From: Hominisplanchenecus_A murintestinalis
GTDB taxonomy: Bacteria; Bacillota; Clostridia; Lachnospirales; Lachnospiraceae
Assembly: GCF_943193015.1 (NCBI RefSeq)
Contig: NZ_CALPCM010000009.1
Location: 40,347-104,346, forward strand
Reading direction: 5' to 3'
DNA: 64,000 nucleotides
Part shown: one piece after another, positions 1 through 9,126 of the stretch
How positions within the stretch are numbered: the first letter of the stretch is position 1
Layout: every line of letters starts with the position of its first letter
Made by a program: the position numbers and the translations under genes
Notes under the pieces: generated by a model
Told to the model about the DNA's origin: nothing
Seen by the model: only the letters and a program-made list of their open reading frames with translations
Database searches by the model: none

Positions 1-1
1 A

Positions 2-325
2 AAGGAAAATGTACAGAATAAAAGCCAGGTCATCGAGGCAGGGAATCTGGTTTTAGATTGTGAGAGCAGACGCGTGAATGTAGATGGAAAAGAAATTAAT
101 CTGACAGCAAAAGAATTTGACGTGCTGGAGCTTCTGGTGCAGAATCCGCAGAAAGTGTACAGCAGGGAAAACCTTCTGAATATTGTCTGGGGATATGAAT
201 ACCTGGGCGATGTGCGGACGGTTGATGTACATATCCGAAGGCTGCGGGAGAAGATTGAGGCGAATCCCAGCGAGCCGAAGTATGTCCACACGAAATGGGG
301 CGTAGGCTATTATTTCCAGTATTAG
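2..325 (+). CDS. Response regulator, OmpR/PhoB family, C-terminal DNA-binding part (5' end outside window)
   Basis: The reading frame is open from the first bases to a stop at 323-325, so the receiver domain lies before the window. What remains is a winged-helix Trans_reg_C domain. It shows the usual beta-strand lead-in, the LTAKEFDVLELL helix and the recognition region DVRTVDVHIRRLREKIE, and ends in the GVGYYF hairpin wing typical of PhoB/WalR/MtrA proteins. It binds promoter DNA after phosphorylation by its partner kinase, which follows 13 nt downstream and is almost certainly co-transcribed. The internal GTG at 74 should not be taken as the start because coding sequence continues upstream of it. 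The regulated genes cannot be deduced here. Confidence 0.93.
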   Translation, partial: KENVQNKSQVIEAGNLVLDCESRRVNVDGKEINLTAKEFDVLELLVQNPQKVYSRENLLNIVWGYEYLGDVRTVDVHIRRLREKIEANPSEPKYVHTKWGVGYYFQY

Positions 326-338
326 AGGTTAGCGGGCG

Positions 339-1778
339 GTGAAAAAGTTTCTAAAGAATGGATTTATTTTGACTCTTACAAAGAGCCTGCGGTTCCGTTT
401 TTTTATCATCGTGCTTCTGGTAGGTATCCTGCCTATTTTTGCGGTAGAATATGGAATTCTGACGAACTTTGAAGATCAGTCTATTCTGCAGCGGGGGAAC
501 CTGGTACAGAGGCAATGTATGAATATTGCGGAGCAGCTGGTAGATTCCGGCTATATAGAGAAAAAGGGTTCCGAAATTATTGAAAATGAACTGAATCAGC
601 TTGCGAATCTTTACGACGGGCGTATTGTAATTGTAAACAGCCAGTTTATGATTGTGAAAGATACGTTTGGGCTGGATGAGAATAAGACAATTATTTCAGA
701 AGAAGTCGTGAAATGCTTTCAGGGAGAAGATATCCTGAAAGTGAATAAAAAGAGCCGTTTTATTGAGATGGCGGTTCCGGTAAAGAATCCGTCCACCGGG
801 GAAGTAAAAGGCGTGATGATTGTGAGCACGCCGACAGAGGATGTTCAGGAAAGCCGCAATGCGCTCAGCCAGCAGGTGTTTTTATTGCAGGTCGGGATGG
901 TCTTTGTGATTCTGGGTATAGCGTTTTATACTTCCCGTATGCTGGTAAAGCCTTTTGAAAAAGTGACAAAATCCCTGGAGGAAATGACGGGAGGCTTTGC
1001 GGAGCAGGATATTTCGATTTTGGATTATAAGGAGACGCAGCTTTTGTCGGATGCTTATAACCGTATGCTGAAAAGGATGAAAACGCTGGATGATTCCAGG
1101 CAGGAGTTTGTGTCGAATGTGTCGCATGAGCTGAAAACGCCGATTACTTCTATGAAGGTGCTGGCAGATTCTCTGCTGATGCAGGAAGATGTCCCAGTAG
1201 AACTGTATAAAGAATTTATGTCGGACATTGCAGAAGAAATCGACAGGGAAAATAAGATTATCAATGATTTGCTTTCCATGGTGAAGATGGATAGGAAATC
1301 AGCGGACGTCAATATTCAGGAGACCGGCATTAATGAAATCCTGGAAAGGCTTCTGAAACGCCTGCGTCCGATTGCGGCAAAGCGGGATATTGAGCTTGTG
1401 CTGGAGAGCTTTAAGCCGGTACGTGCGGAGGTAGATGAGACGAAGCTGGCTTTGGCGCTTTCGAATCTGATAGAAAATGCGATTAAATATAATAAAGAAG
1501 AAGGCTGGGTGCATGTGTCCCTGAATTCTGACCATAAGTATTTTTATGTGAAAGTAGAAGATTCCGGTATCGGCATCCCCCAGGAGGCGCAGGAGCATAT
1601 TTTTGAGAGGTTTTACCGGGTAGATAAATCCCATTCCAGGGAGATTGGCGGAACAGGGCTGGGCCTGGCGATTACCCGGGGCGCAATCCTTCTGCACCGA
1701 GGGGCGATCCGTGTCTACAGCAAAGAAGGCGAGGGAACGACATTTACCGTGCGTATCCCGCTGGTTCATGTGGAATAG
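339..1778 (+). CDS. Membrane sensor histidine kinase (HAMP-HisKA-HATPase)
   Basis: This 479-residue protein senses an external signal and phosphorylates the preceding response regulator. A first membrane segment lies at about residues 19-41, an extracytoplasmic sensor region at about 42-175 and a second membrane segment at about 176-198. HAMP follows, then HisKA with the phospho-acceptor His263 in SHELKTP, and a HATPase_c domain with N box (NLIENAIKYN), G1 (DSGIGIP), F (FERFYRVD) and G2 (GGTGLGLAI) motifs. The start is a GTG preceded by a purine-rich site. The overall shape is that of WalK/PhoR/MtrB kinases, but no PAS domain is evident. A GerMN lipoprotein gene starts about 11 nt after the stop, suggesting a three-gene signalling unit. 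The signal is unknown. Confidence 0.95.
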   Translation: MKKFLKNGFILTLTKSLRFRFFIIVLLVGILPIFAVEYGILTNFEDQSILQRGNLVQRQCMNIAEQLVDSGYIEKKGSEIIENELNQLANLYDGRIVIVNSQFMIVKDTFGLDENKTIISEEVVKCFQGEDILKVNKKSRFIEMAVPVKNPSTGEVKGVMIVSTPTEDVQESRNALSQQVFLLQVGMVFVILGIAFYTSRMLVKPFEKVTKSLEEMTGGFAEQDISILDYKETQLLSDAYNRMLKRMKTLDDSRQEFVSNVSHELKTPITSMKVLADSLLMQEDVPVELYKEFMSDIAEEIDRENKIINDLLSMVKMDRKSADVNIQETGINEILERLLKRLRPIAAKRDIELVLESFKPVRAEVDETKLALALSNLIENAIKYNKEEGWVHVSLNSDHKYFYVKVEDSGIGIPQEAQEHIFERFYRVDKSHSREIGGTGLGLAITRGAILLHRGAIRVYSKEGEGTTFTVRIPLVHVE

Positions 1779-1789
1779 GGGGAGTGCGT

Positions 1790-2761
1790 ATGGAAAAGTC
1801 AGGAAAAATCTTTTTTGTGCTTTTTCTGTCTCTGGTTTTGGCGGGATGCCAAAAAGAGCAGACAGAGATATCAGGATATCAGATTTACCGCGTAAATGCA
1901 GATGGAACTGTGCTGGAACCAGAGGATTACACGCCTCAGGCATCCGGGGGAGATGCGCTGATTCAGGAATTTGTTGACAAGCTGGGGGAGGTTCCTGCGC
2001 AGGTAGGACATAAAAAGGCGATTCCTGACGGGGTCGGGATTACTTCAGTGAAGCGCACGGAGCAGAATCTGAGAGTGGATTTTAACGGAACTTACAGTAA
2101 GATGGATAATATTACAGAAGTATTCTGCCGGGCGGCGGTTGTGAAGACACTGGTGCAGATACCGGGTGTGGAAACAGTGGAGTTTACCGTAAACGGACAG
2201 GAACTTGCGGATGTACAGGGAAATCCTATTGGTGTAATGGGTGACGACAGCTTTATTGACACAAAGGGAGAAGGGATAAATTCGTATCATTCCGCTTCCC
2301 TTGTCCTGTATTTTGCAGATAAGGATGGGAAAAAGCTGGTGAAAGAAATGAGGAATATTCATTATTCCAGCAATGAATCCCTGGAGCGGCTGGTTGTGGA
2401 GGAATTGGTGAAAGGGCCGGAAAATGAGAAACTTCGCAGCGCGGTTCCGGCCGACACAAAGATCCTGGACGTGACGGTAGAAAAGGATACCTGCATCATC
2501 AGCCTGGATAAAGCATATGGACAGACAGGCGCGGCGGCCGTCACTCCGGAAGCAGCCGTTTATGCGGTGGTGAATTCTATCTGTGAAAATTGCGATATTG
2601 ACAAGGTACAGATAAAGATAGACGGGGAATCGGAAGTAAAGTTCCGTGACGCTGTGGATTTAAGCCAGGGGCTTACAAGAAATGAAGAAATTGTGGTTCA
2701 GCCGGAAGAGAACGGAACAATAACGCCGGGCGTCGGAGTGGATCCGGCGCTCAAAGAATAA
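1790..2761 (+). CDS. Lipoprotein with two GerMN domains
   Basis: About 323 residues. The N-terminus is a lipoprotein signal with lipobox LVLAGC, so the mature protein should be anchored on the outer face of the membrane. Two GerMN-type repeats follow, roughly residues 45-150 and 165-290; the second includes ERLVVEELVKGP and the Ile-Ser-Leu-Asp strand typical of the family. The ATG at 1790 is preferred over GTG 1784 because GTG overlaps the GGGGGAG ribosome binding site. GerMN domains occur in spore germination protein GerM and in mycobacterial LpqB, the accessory lipoprotein of the MtrAB two-component system. Placement directly behind a histidine kinase favours the accessory role; this is inference from context. 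A germination or cell-wall role is the alternative. Confidence 0.88.
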   Translation: MEKSGKIFFVLFLSLVLAGCQKEQTEISGYQIYRVNADGTVLEPEDYTPQASGGDALIQEFVDKLGEVPAQVGHKKAIPDGVGITSVKRTEQNLRVDFNGTYSKMDNITEVFCRAAVVKTLVQIPGVETVEFTVNGQELADVQGNPIGVMGDDSFIDTKGEGINSYHSASLVLYFADKDGKKLVKEMRNIHYSSNESLERLVVEELVKGPENEKLRSAVPADTKILDVTVEKDTCIISLDKAYGQTGAAAVTPEAAVYAVVNSICENCDIDKVQIKIDGESEVKFRDAVDLSQGLTRNEEIVVQPEENGTITPGVGVDPALKE

Positions 2762-2809
2762 CGGCTGCGGGGGCGTCTGGTTAAGGCGCGGAGGGAAAGG
2801 AGAGGATGG

Positions 2810-5002
2810 ATGGGCAGAAGGCCACTATGCCTGGCGGCGCTGCTCTTCGTGTTCTGGATTCTGTGCACACAGGTGGGAAACCTGGAGGAAAAAGGCGGGG
2901 GATTAGAAGCCCGCCTGACGGAATCCGGTGAAAGCCGCAGGATACGGGTGCGGGGAGAAATTTACAGGCAGGAAAAGAAGAAAACAAATCAGATATATCT
3001 TAAAAACAATTCTATTTTATCAAAGGGAAATCAGGAATCGTTTGATTCAAATATCATTATTTTTCTAAAGGAAGAAATTTCCTTAAAAATTGGAAATATC
3101 GTGGAAGTAAGCGGCGAGTGGAAGGAACCGGAACGCGCGGGGAATCCCGGGCAATTTGACATGGAGAAGTGGTATCAGTCTCAAAAAATCGGAATGCTGA
3201 TGATGAAATGCCGGATTGCTTTGCTTGACGGAAAGTGCAGCTTTTGGATGCAGTTAATTGTCGATATCCGGGAAAGGCTCAGGGAAAGTCTCTATGGAAT
3301 TGCGGAGCCGAAAGAAGCTTCTCTGATGTGCGCGATGCTTTTGGGGGATAAGAATGACCTGGATGAAGAGGTGGAAAAACTTTATCAGGATGGAGGGATT
3401 TCGCATATATTGGCAATTTCAGGACTTCATATTTCTATGCTTGGGATGTTGCTTTTCGGGCTGCTTCGGAAGCTGGGGCTTTCTATGGGGGCAGGAGGAG
3501 CCATTGCCGGAGGCGTGATGGGTATTTACTGCATGATGACGGGACTGGGTGTTCCGGCTGTCCGGGCATTTGTGATGTTTTTGGTTTATCTGGGGGCGCA
3601 GGTCTTTGGGAGGACGTATGATTTGAAAAACAGTTTATCGCTGGCAGTGATTTTGATTTTATTCCAGAATCCGCAGCTTCTGTTTCAGGGCGGGTTCCAG
3701 CTCTCAGTGCTGGCGGTTGCGGGACTGGCGTATTTATATCCAGTGTTGAAAAAGCGTGTGAAAATAAAAGGGAAGGCGGCGGACGGGCTTCTAATCAGCA
3801 TGTCCGTACAGCTTATGATTTTTCCATGTATTCTATATCATTTTTATCAGTTTTCATGGACCGGGATTTTTGTGAATCTTCTGGTTTTGCCGTTGATGTC
3901 CGTGCTGCTTCTAGCGGGGCTGGCAGGCAGTGCGTTGGGGATTTTCGTTCCGGCAGCGGGAATTCTTGTATTTGCGCCCTGCCATTATATATTGTGGTTT
4001 GTGGAGAGGCTATGCAGGCTGAGCCTGGAGATACCGGGGGCGGAGCAGATATGGGGGAAACCCGAAGCTGTAAGCATTTTTCTGTATTATGGAATTTTAG
4101 TTTTGGTATTTGCTGCGCTGCAGCGGCGGGACAAGAGTAAGAAAATTTTCGGGGCAGTGCTATATGGATGTTCTCTGTCTGCGGCTGTCTTTGGGCTTTC
4201 TGTCCATGACAGAAAGGGGCTGGAAATGGTGTTCCTGGATGTGGGGCAGGGAGACAGCATTTTTTGGAGAGCAGATGGAAAAAACTTTCTATGCGATGCC
4301 GGAAGCAGCGGTGTAGAACAAGTGGGGAAATACCGTATTATTCCATTTCTGAAATGCCAGGGGATTTCAAAGCTGGATTATCTGTTTCTGAGCCATATGG
4401 ACGGCGACCATGTAAATGGAGCAGAGGAGATTCTGGAGGGGGATACCGGAATATCTGTAGGATGCCTGGTGATGCCGGAGATTGTAAAGCAGGATGGAAG
4501 ATACTGTTCGGTGATAGCTGCTGCAGAAAAAAGAGGAATTCCGGTGGTACGGTTTCATGAAGGGATGGAAATTGACACAGGAAAATCGAGGCTGGAATGC
4601 CTGGCTCCGCGAGAAGGGGCGAGGGGAGAAGATAAGAATGCGGACTCTCTGGTGCTCGCCGTGCAGTATGGAGAATTTCGGGCGCTGCTGACCGGGGATG
4701 TGGAAGGCGAAGGAGAAGAAAGGTTGATAGAAAGCGGCAGGGCGGGAAAGGTGTCTGTCTTGAAGGCGGCGCACCACGGTTCAAAGAATTCTACGCCGGA
4801 CTGCTTTCTGAGGCAGACCCGTCCCATAGTATCAATCGTATCCTGTGGACGGGAGAATCCTTATGGGCACCCATCGCCGGAGCTTTTACAGCGACTGGAA
4901 GCCGCCGGGAGCGTGGTTTATAAGACGATGGAAAACGGCGCGGTCACAGTAGCATCAGAGGGAAAAGGATTCGAAGTGAGGTGCTTTTGGGATAATTTTT
5001 AA
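2810..5002 (+). CDS. comEC: ComEC/Rec2 DNA-uptake channel protein
   Basis: A 730-residue polytopic membrane protein of the ComEC family, which moves single-stranded DNA across the membrane during natural transformation. There is an N-terminal membrane segment, then an OB-like DUF4131 region (about 40-150). The Competence domain (about 190-470) carries the hallmark ILAISGLHISMLGML and many hydrophobic helices. A C-terminal metallo-beta-lactamase-like domain (about 475-730) has FLDVGQGDSIFW, SHMDGDHVNG and AAHHGSKNS. Length and domain order match complete ComEC proteins. The ATG is preceded by AAAGGAGAGG and lies 48 nt after the lipoprotein gene, so co-transcription is possible. Whether the organism is transformable depends on genes outside the window. 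Confidence 0.95.
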   Translation: MGRRPLCLAALLFVFWILCTQVGNLEEKGGGLEARLTESGESRRIRVRGEIYRQEKKKTNQIYLKNNSILSKGNQESFDSNIIIFLKEEISLKIGNIVEVSGEWKEPERAGNPGQFDMEKWYQSQKIGMLMMKCRIALLDGKCSFWMQLIVDIRERLRESLYGIAEPKEASLMCAMLLGDKNDLDEEVEKLYQDGGISHILAISGLHISMLGMLLFGLLRKLGLSMGAGGAIAGGVMGIYCMMTGLGVPAVRAFVMFLVYLGAQVFGRTYDLKNSLSLAVILILFQNPQLLFQGGFQLSVLAVAGLAYLYPVLKKRVKIKGKAADGLLISMSVQLMIFPCILYHFYQFSWTGIFVNLLVLPLMSVLLLAGLAGSALGIFVPAAGILVFAPCHYILWFVERLCRLSLEIPGAEQIWGKPEAVSIFLYYGILVLVFAALQRRDKSKKIFGAVLYGCSLSAAVFGLSVHDRKGLEMVFLDVGQGDSIFWRADGKNFLCDAGSSGVEQVGKYRIIPFLKCQGISKLDYLFLSHMDGDHVNGAEEILEGDTGISVGCLVMPEIVKQDGRYCSVIAAAEKRGIPVVRFHEGMEIDTGKSRLECLAPREGARGEDKNADSLVLAVQYGEFRALLTGDVEGEGEERLIESGRAGKVSVLKAAHHGSKNSTPDCFLRQTRPIVSIVSCGRENPYGHPSPELLQRLEAAGSVVYKTMENGAVTVASEGKGFEVRCFWDNF

Positions 5003-5140
5003 AGTTTGCCGGGGATTTTCGGGGCTGCCTGCCGTAAAAAGAGAAATCTGCTGAAAATCTGTAAAAAATAAAGGAAAAAAATGAATTTATGCAGAATATA
5101 ATAATTAGAGGTGATAACAGCGCAGAAAGGGGGATTTTCA

Positions 5141-6148
5141 ATGACGATACGTGAAAAGGCAGAATTGAGGGAGAAGCAGTTTTTCAGCCCTTATGCATCT
5201 TTCAGCACTGAGACAAAAGGGCGTGAGCGTGAGGAAGCGCTGTGTGATATACGGACGGTGTACCAGAGGGATAGGGATAGAATACTCCATGCGAAATCTT
5301 TCCGAAGGCTGAAGCACAAGACACAGGTGTTTCTCCGTCCTCAAGGCGACCATTACCGCACACGGCTGACGCATACGCTGGAAGTGGCGCAGATTGCACG
5401 CACGATTGCCAGGGCGCTGTGCCTGAATGAGGATTTGACGGAGGCGGCTGCACTTGGGCATGATTTGGGGCATACGCCGTTTGGACATGCCGGGGAACAT
5501 GCTCTGAATGAAATCTGTCCTCTGGGATTTGCACACTACCGGCAGAGTGTCCGCGTGGTAGAGGTGCTTGAAAATAAAGGCAGGGGACTGAATCTGACCT
5601 GGGAAGTCCGGGATGCGATTGCAAACCACAGGACGTCGGGAAAACCTTCTACCCTGGAGGGGAAAATCGTGCGGCTTTCGGATAAGATTGCATACATTAA
5701 CCATGATATTGATGATGCGGAGCGGGCGGGGATACTGATGGAGTCGGAGATTCCGCTGCGCTATCGGGAAGTGCTGGGATTCAGCACGAAAGAGAGGCTG
5801 AATTCTATCATTCATGATATCGTGAGAAACAGCGAAGGACGGCCGGACATTGTGATGTCTCCACACATGGAACAGGCGATGTCGGAGCTGCGGCAGTTTA
5901 TGTTTAAGCATGTTTATAAAAATCCCAGAGCAAAAACAGAAGAGGAGAAAGCGCGGAATATGATACAGGCTTTGTACCGCCATTATGAGAAACATCCGGA
6001 AGAAATGCCGATGGAGTATGTGAGCCTGACAGAGCGCGGGGAGCAGAGGGAACAGGTAATCTGTGACTATATAGCCGGGATGACGGACCAGTATTCCATG
6101 GACAGGTTTTCGGAATTGTATATCCCAAAGTCCTGGCAAGTAAAATAG
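5141..6148 (+). CDS. dgt: Deoxyguanosinetriphosphate triphosphohydrolase-like protein (HD domain)
   Basis: A 335-residue HD-superfamily dNTP triphosphohydrolase of the short bacterial Dgt type, cleaving dNTPs to nucleoside plus triphosphate. Conserved elements are SFRRLKHKTQVF, the substrate loop HYRTRLTHTLEVAQIART, the metal-binding ALGHDLGHTPFGHAGE and the late DKIAYINHDIDD. ATG 5141 is chosen because a strong AAAGGGGG site lies 7 nt upstream; the GTG ten codons earlier has no such site. It begins the dgt-dnaG-rpoD cluster found in many Clostridia, with dnaG only 12 nt behind. A TATAAT-like box occurs at 5097-5102 but I see no convincing -35 element. The true substrate range of such proteins varies. 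Confidence 0.94.
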   Translation: MTIREKAELREKQFFSPYASFSTETKGREREEALCDIRTVYQRDRDRILHAKSFRRLKHKTQVFLRPQGDHYRTRLTHTLEVAQIARTIARALCLNEDLTEAAALGHDLGHTPFGHAGEHALNEICPLGFAHYRQSVRVVEVLENKGRGLNLTWEVRDAIANHRTSGKPSTLEGKIVRLSDKIAYINHDIDDAERAGILMESEIPLRYREVLGFSTKERLNSIIHDIVRNSEGRPDIVMSPHMEQAMSELRQFMFKHVYKNPRAKTEEEKARNMIQALYRHYEKHPEEMPMEYVSLTERGEQREQVICDYIAGMTDQYSMDRFSELYIPKSWQVK

Positions 6149-6160
6149 AGGTGGTAAGTT

Positions 6161-7927
6161 GTGTTATATCCTGAAGAATTAGTGGAAGAAATAAGAGCAA
6201 GAAATGATATTGTGGATGTGGTTTCCGGCTATGTGAAACTGCAGAGAAAGGGAAGCTCCTATTTTGGGCTGTGTCCGTTCCATAACGAGAAATCTCCCTC
6301 CTTTTCCGTGAGCCCGGGAAAGCAGATGTATTATTGCTTTGGGTGCGGCGCGGGCGGGAATGTCTTTACGTTTCTGATGGAATATGAGAATTATACATTT
6401 CCGGAGACGCTCAAGGCGCTTGCCGACCGGGCGGGGATTTCACTGCCGGAGCGGGAGTATTCCCAGGAAGAGAAGAAGCAGCAGGATTTAAAGTCCCGGC
6501 TGCTGGAATTAAATAAGATGGCGGCGCGATATTTTTATTACCAGCTCAGGTCGGAAAATGGCAGGCAGGGGCTGGAATATCTGAAAAGCAGGCAGCTTTC
6601 GGATGAGACGATTAAAAGTTTTGGCCTGGGATTTGCCAATAAGTACAGCAATGATTTGTATAACTACATGAAGAAGCAAGGCATCGGCGATGAGCTTTTG
6701 AGGGAGTCAGGGCTGATGAATGTGGATGAAGCGAAGGGGATGTATGACAAGTTCTGGAACCGTGTGATTTTTCCGATTATGGATGTAAACAGCCGGGTAA
6801 TTGGCTTCGGGGGACGGGTGATGGGGGACGGAAAGCCTAAATACCTGAATTCACCGGAGACGCCGATTTTTGATAAGAGCCGGAACCTGTACGGGCTGAA
6901 TGTAGCACGCACCTCCAGGAAGAAGAATATTCTGGTATGTGAGGGGTACATGGATGTGATATCTTTGCATCAGGCAGGATTCCGGAATGCGGTAGCTTCC
7001 CTGGGTACAGCGCTCACCACGCAGCATGCGGGGCTTCTGAAACGCTATACAGATGAAGTAGTGCTGACTTATGACAGCGACGATGCGGGAACACGGGCGG
7101 CGATGCGGGCGATTCCTATCGTGAAAGCCGCAGGGCTGTCGGCGAAGGTGCTTCATATGCAGCCCTATAAAGACCCGGATGAATTCATTAAGGCGCTGGG
7201 GGCTGAAAAGTTTCAGGAGCGAATTGACAAGGCAGAGAACAGCTTTATGTTTGAAATCTCCATGCTGGAACGAGAGTATGATATGAAAGACCCGGAGGGG
7301 AAAACAGCATTCTACAATGGCGTGGCGGCAAAGCTGGTGGAATTTGAAGTGGAGCTGGAGAGAGAGAACTATATTGAAGCAGTGGCGGAGAGATATCATA
7401 TCGCTTTTGACAGTCTGCGTAAGCTGGTAAACCGTGCCGCCATGAAAGGTGCAGTGCCAGTGCGGACGGAGCCAAGGAGGGGAAAGAAAGCAGCCGGGAA
7501 AGAGGAAGGAATAAAGAAGTCTCAGAAACTTTTGCTGACTTGGCTGATTGAAAAGCCGAAGCTGTATGGGCAGATAAAGGGGCGTATCAGTACGGAAGAT
7601 TTTACAGAGGGGCTTTATTATGAGACTGCCGAGCTGCTGTTTGCCCAGCTTGAGGAAGGCAGCGTGATTCCGGCAAAGATTATCAATCACTTTACGGAGC
7701 CGGAGCAGCAGCGGGAAGCCGCCGCACTGTTTAATGCGAGCCTTCAGACGGATACTCCGGCAGAGATGGAGAAGGCGCTGAGGGAAACAGTGTATCGAAT
7801 CAGGAATCATGGGATTGCCCACAGGCGCGCGATGCTGGAGCCGACTGACATTGCAGGGCTGCAGAGAAGCATTGTGGAAGAGAGGGAATTAGCAGAATTG
7901 AAAAATCTGCATATTTCCATTGAATAA
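6161..7927 (+). CDS. dnaG: DNA primase DnaG
   Basis: A 588-residue replicative primase that makes RNA primers for lagging-strand synthesis. The N-terminal CHC2 zinc finger uses Cys38, His41, Cys59 and Cys62. The DnaG catalytic core follows with GFGGRVMGDGKPKYLNSPET, and the TOPRIM domain has CEGYMDVI and the acidic motif DSDDAGTRA. A C-terminal DnaB-binding helical region (about 455-588) completes a normal-length protein. The start is GTG 6161, behind AGAGGTGG. It sits between dgt and rpoD, the classic macromolecular-synthesis arrangement that links replication and transcription initiation factors. Confidence 0.97.
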   Translation: MLYPEELVEEIRARNDIVDVVSGYVKLQRKGSSYFGLCPFHNEKSPSFSVSPGKQMYYCFGCGAGGNVFTFLMEYENYTFPETLKALADRAGISLPEREYSQEEKKQQDLKSRLLELNKMAARYFYYQLRSENGRQGLEYLKSRQLSDETIKSFGLGFANKYSNDLYNYMKKQGIGDELLRESGLMNVDEAKGMYDKFWNRVIFPIMDVNSRVIGFGGRVMGDGKPKYLNSPETPIFDKSRNLYGLNVARTSRKKNILVCEGYMDVISLHQAGFRNAVASLGTALTTQHAGLLKRYTDEVVLTYDSDDAGTRAAMRAIPIVKAAGLSAKVLHMQPYKDPDEFIKALGAEKFQERIDKAENSFMFEISMLEREYDMKDPEGKTAFYNGVAAKLVEFEVELERENYIEAVAERYHIAFDSLRKLVNRAAMKGAVPVRTEPRRGKKAAGKEEGIKKSQKLLLTWLIEKPKLYGQIKGRISTEDFTEGLYYETAELLFAQLEEGSVIPAKIINHFTEPEQQREAAALFNASLQTDTPAEMEKALRETVYRIRNHGIAHRRAMLEPTDIAGLQRSIVEERELAELKNLHISIE

Positions 7928-7982
7928 GGTAAAAATTGAAAAAGGAATTACGTTTATAGATGGATGAAAGGCAGGAAACCGG

Positions 7983-9119
7983 ATGGGACAGAATGCAGCA
8001 GGCTTTGAAACGAAATTAAAGGAATTACTGGTATATGCAAAGACGAAGAAAGACGTTTTGGAATATAAAGAAATCGCCGATTTTTTCAAGAATGAGCCGC
8101 TCACGGAAGAGCAGTATGATGCGGTTTATGAATGTCTGGAGAAAAAAGGGATAGATATCCTGGATATGTCAGAGAAAGAGGATAATATTCTGCTCAGTGA
8201 TGAGAATGAAGAGGATTTTACGCCGGATGATGGGGAAATCGACATCACAAAGGAGGATTTATCTGTTCCTGAGGGGGTGGGAATCGAGGATCCGGTCCGT
8301 ATGTATCTGAAAGAAATCGGAAAAATCCCGCTGCTTTCCCCGGAAGAGGAAATCGAATTGGGCAGACAGATGGAGGAAGGGAATGAGCAGGAGAAGGAAG
8401 CAGCGAGGAAGAAGCTGGCGGAAGCGAACCTGCGCCTTGTAGTAAGTATTGCGAAGCGTTATATGGGACGGGGAATGGCTCTGCTCGATTTGATTCAGGA
8501 AGGAAACCTGGGGCTTATCAAGGCAGTGGAGAAATTTGATTACCGTAAAGGCTTTAAATACAGCACCTATGCGACCTGGTGGATACGCCAGGCAATTACA
8601 AGGGCAATTGCCGATCAGGCCCGGACAATCAGGATTCCGGTTCATATGGTAGAAACGATTAACAGAACCCACCGGGTATCCAGGCAGCTGCTCCAGGAGT
8701 ACGGGCGCGAGCCGAAGCCGGAGGAAATTGCAAAAGAAATGTCGCTTCCGGCAGAGAGAGTACGGGAAATTTTGAAAATTTCCCAAGAACCGGTATCGCT
8801 GGAAACTCCGGTAGGCGAGGAGGACGACAGCCATCTGGGAGATTTTATCCAGGATAACAATATTCCTGTTCCGGCAGAAGAGGCGGCGTACACGCTGCTG
8901 CGGGAACAATTAGAAGAGGTTATGGAAACATTGACAGAGCGCGAGCAGAAGGTGATACGCCTCAGGTATGGACTGGGCGACGGGCGTCCCAGAACCCTGG
9001 AAGAAGTCGGGAAAGAGTTTCATGTGACGAGGGAACGTATCCGTCAGATTGAGGCGAAGGCGCTCAGAAAGCTGAGGCATCCCAGCCGGAGCCGGGTTTT
9101 GAAAGATTATTTGGAGTAA
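7983..9119 (+). CDS. rpoD: Primary RNA polymerase sigma factor RpoD/SigA
   Basis: A 378-residue housekeeping sigma-70 factor that directs RNA polymerase to TTGACA/TATAAT promoters. Region 1.1 is followed by an acidic linker and region 1.2 (DPVRMYLKEIGKIPLLSPEEE). Region 2 includes the melting/-10 motif YSTYATWWIRQAI. Region 3 begins at RIPVHMVETINR, and the region 4 helix-turn-helix VTRERIRQIEAKALRKLR contacts the -35 box. The near-consensus promoters elsewhere in this window fit recognition by such a factor. The ATG is 55 nt after the dnaG stop, and the trmK gene begins 7 nt downstream. Confidence 0.98.
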   Translation: MGQNAAGFETKLKELLVYAKTKKDVLEYKEIADFFKNEPLTEEQYDAVYECLEKKGIDILDMSEKEDNILLSDENEEDFTPDDGEIDITKEDLSVPEGVGIEDPVRMYLKEIGKIPLLSPEEEIELGRQMEEGNEQEKEAARKKLAEANLRLVVSIAKRYMGRGMALLDLIQEGNLGLIKAVEKFDYRKGFKYSTYATWWIRQAITRAIADQARTIRIPVHMVETINRTHRVSRQLLQEYGREPKPEEIAKEMSLPAERVREILKISQEPVSLETPVGEEDDSHLGDFIQDNNIPVPAEEAAYTLLREQLEEVMETLTEREQKVIRLRYGLGDGRPRTLEEVGKEFHVTRERIRQIEAKALRKLRHPSRSRVLKDYLE

Positions 9120-9126
9120 ATGTATC

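Noticed and set aside
5097..5102. TATAAT before dgt as a promoter
   Set aside because: No -35 match at proper distance; the surrounding sequence is A-rich and gives such boxes by chance.
5138..6139. 333-codon frame antisense to dgt
   Set aside because: The sense strand codes a complete HD-domain enzyme; the antisense translation has no recognisable domain.
6851..7822. 323-codon frame antisense to dnaG
   Set aside because: Shadow of dnaG with no domain or ribosome site.
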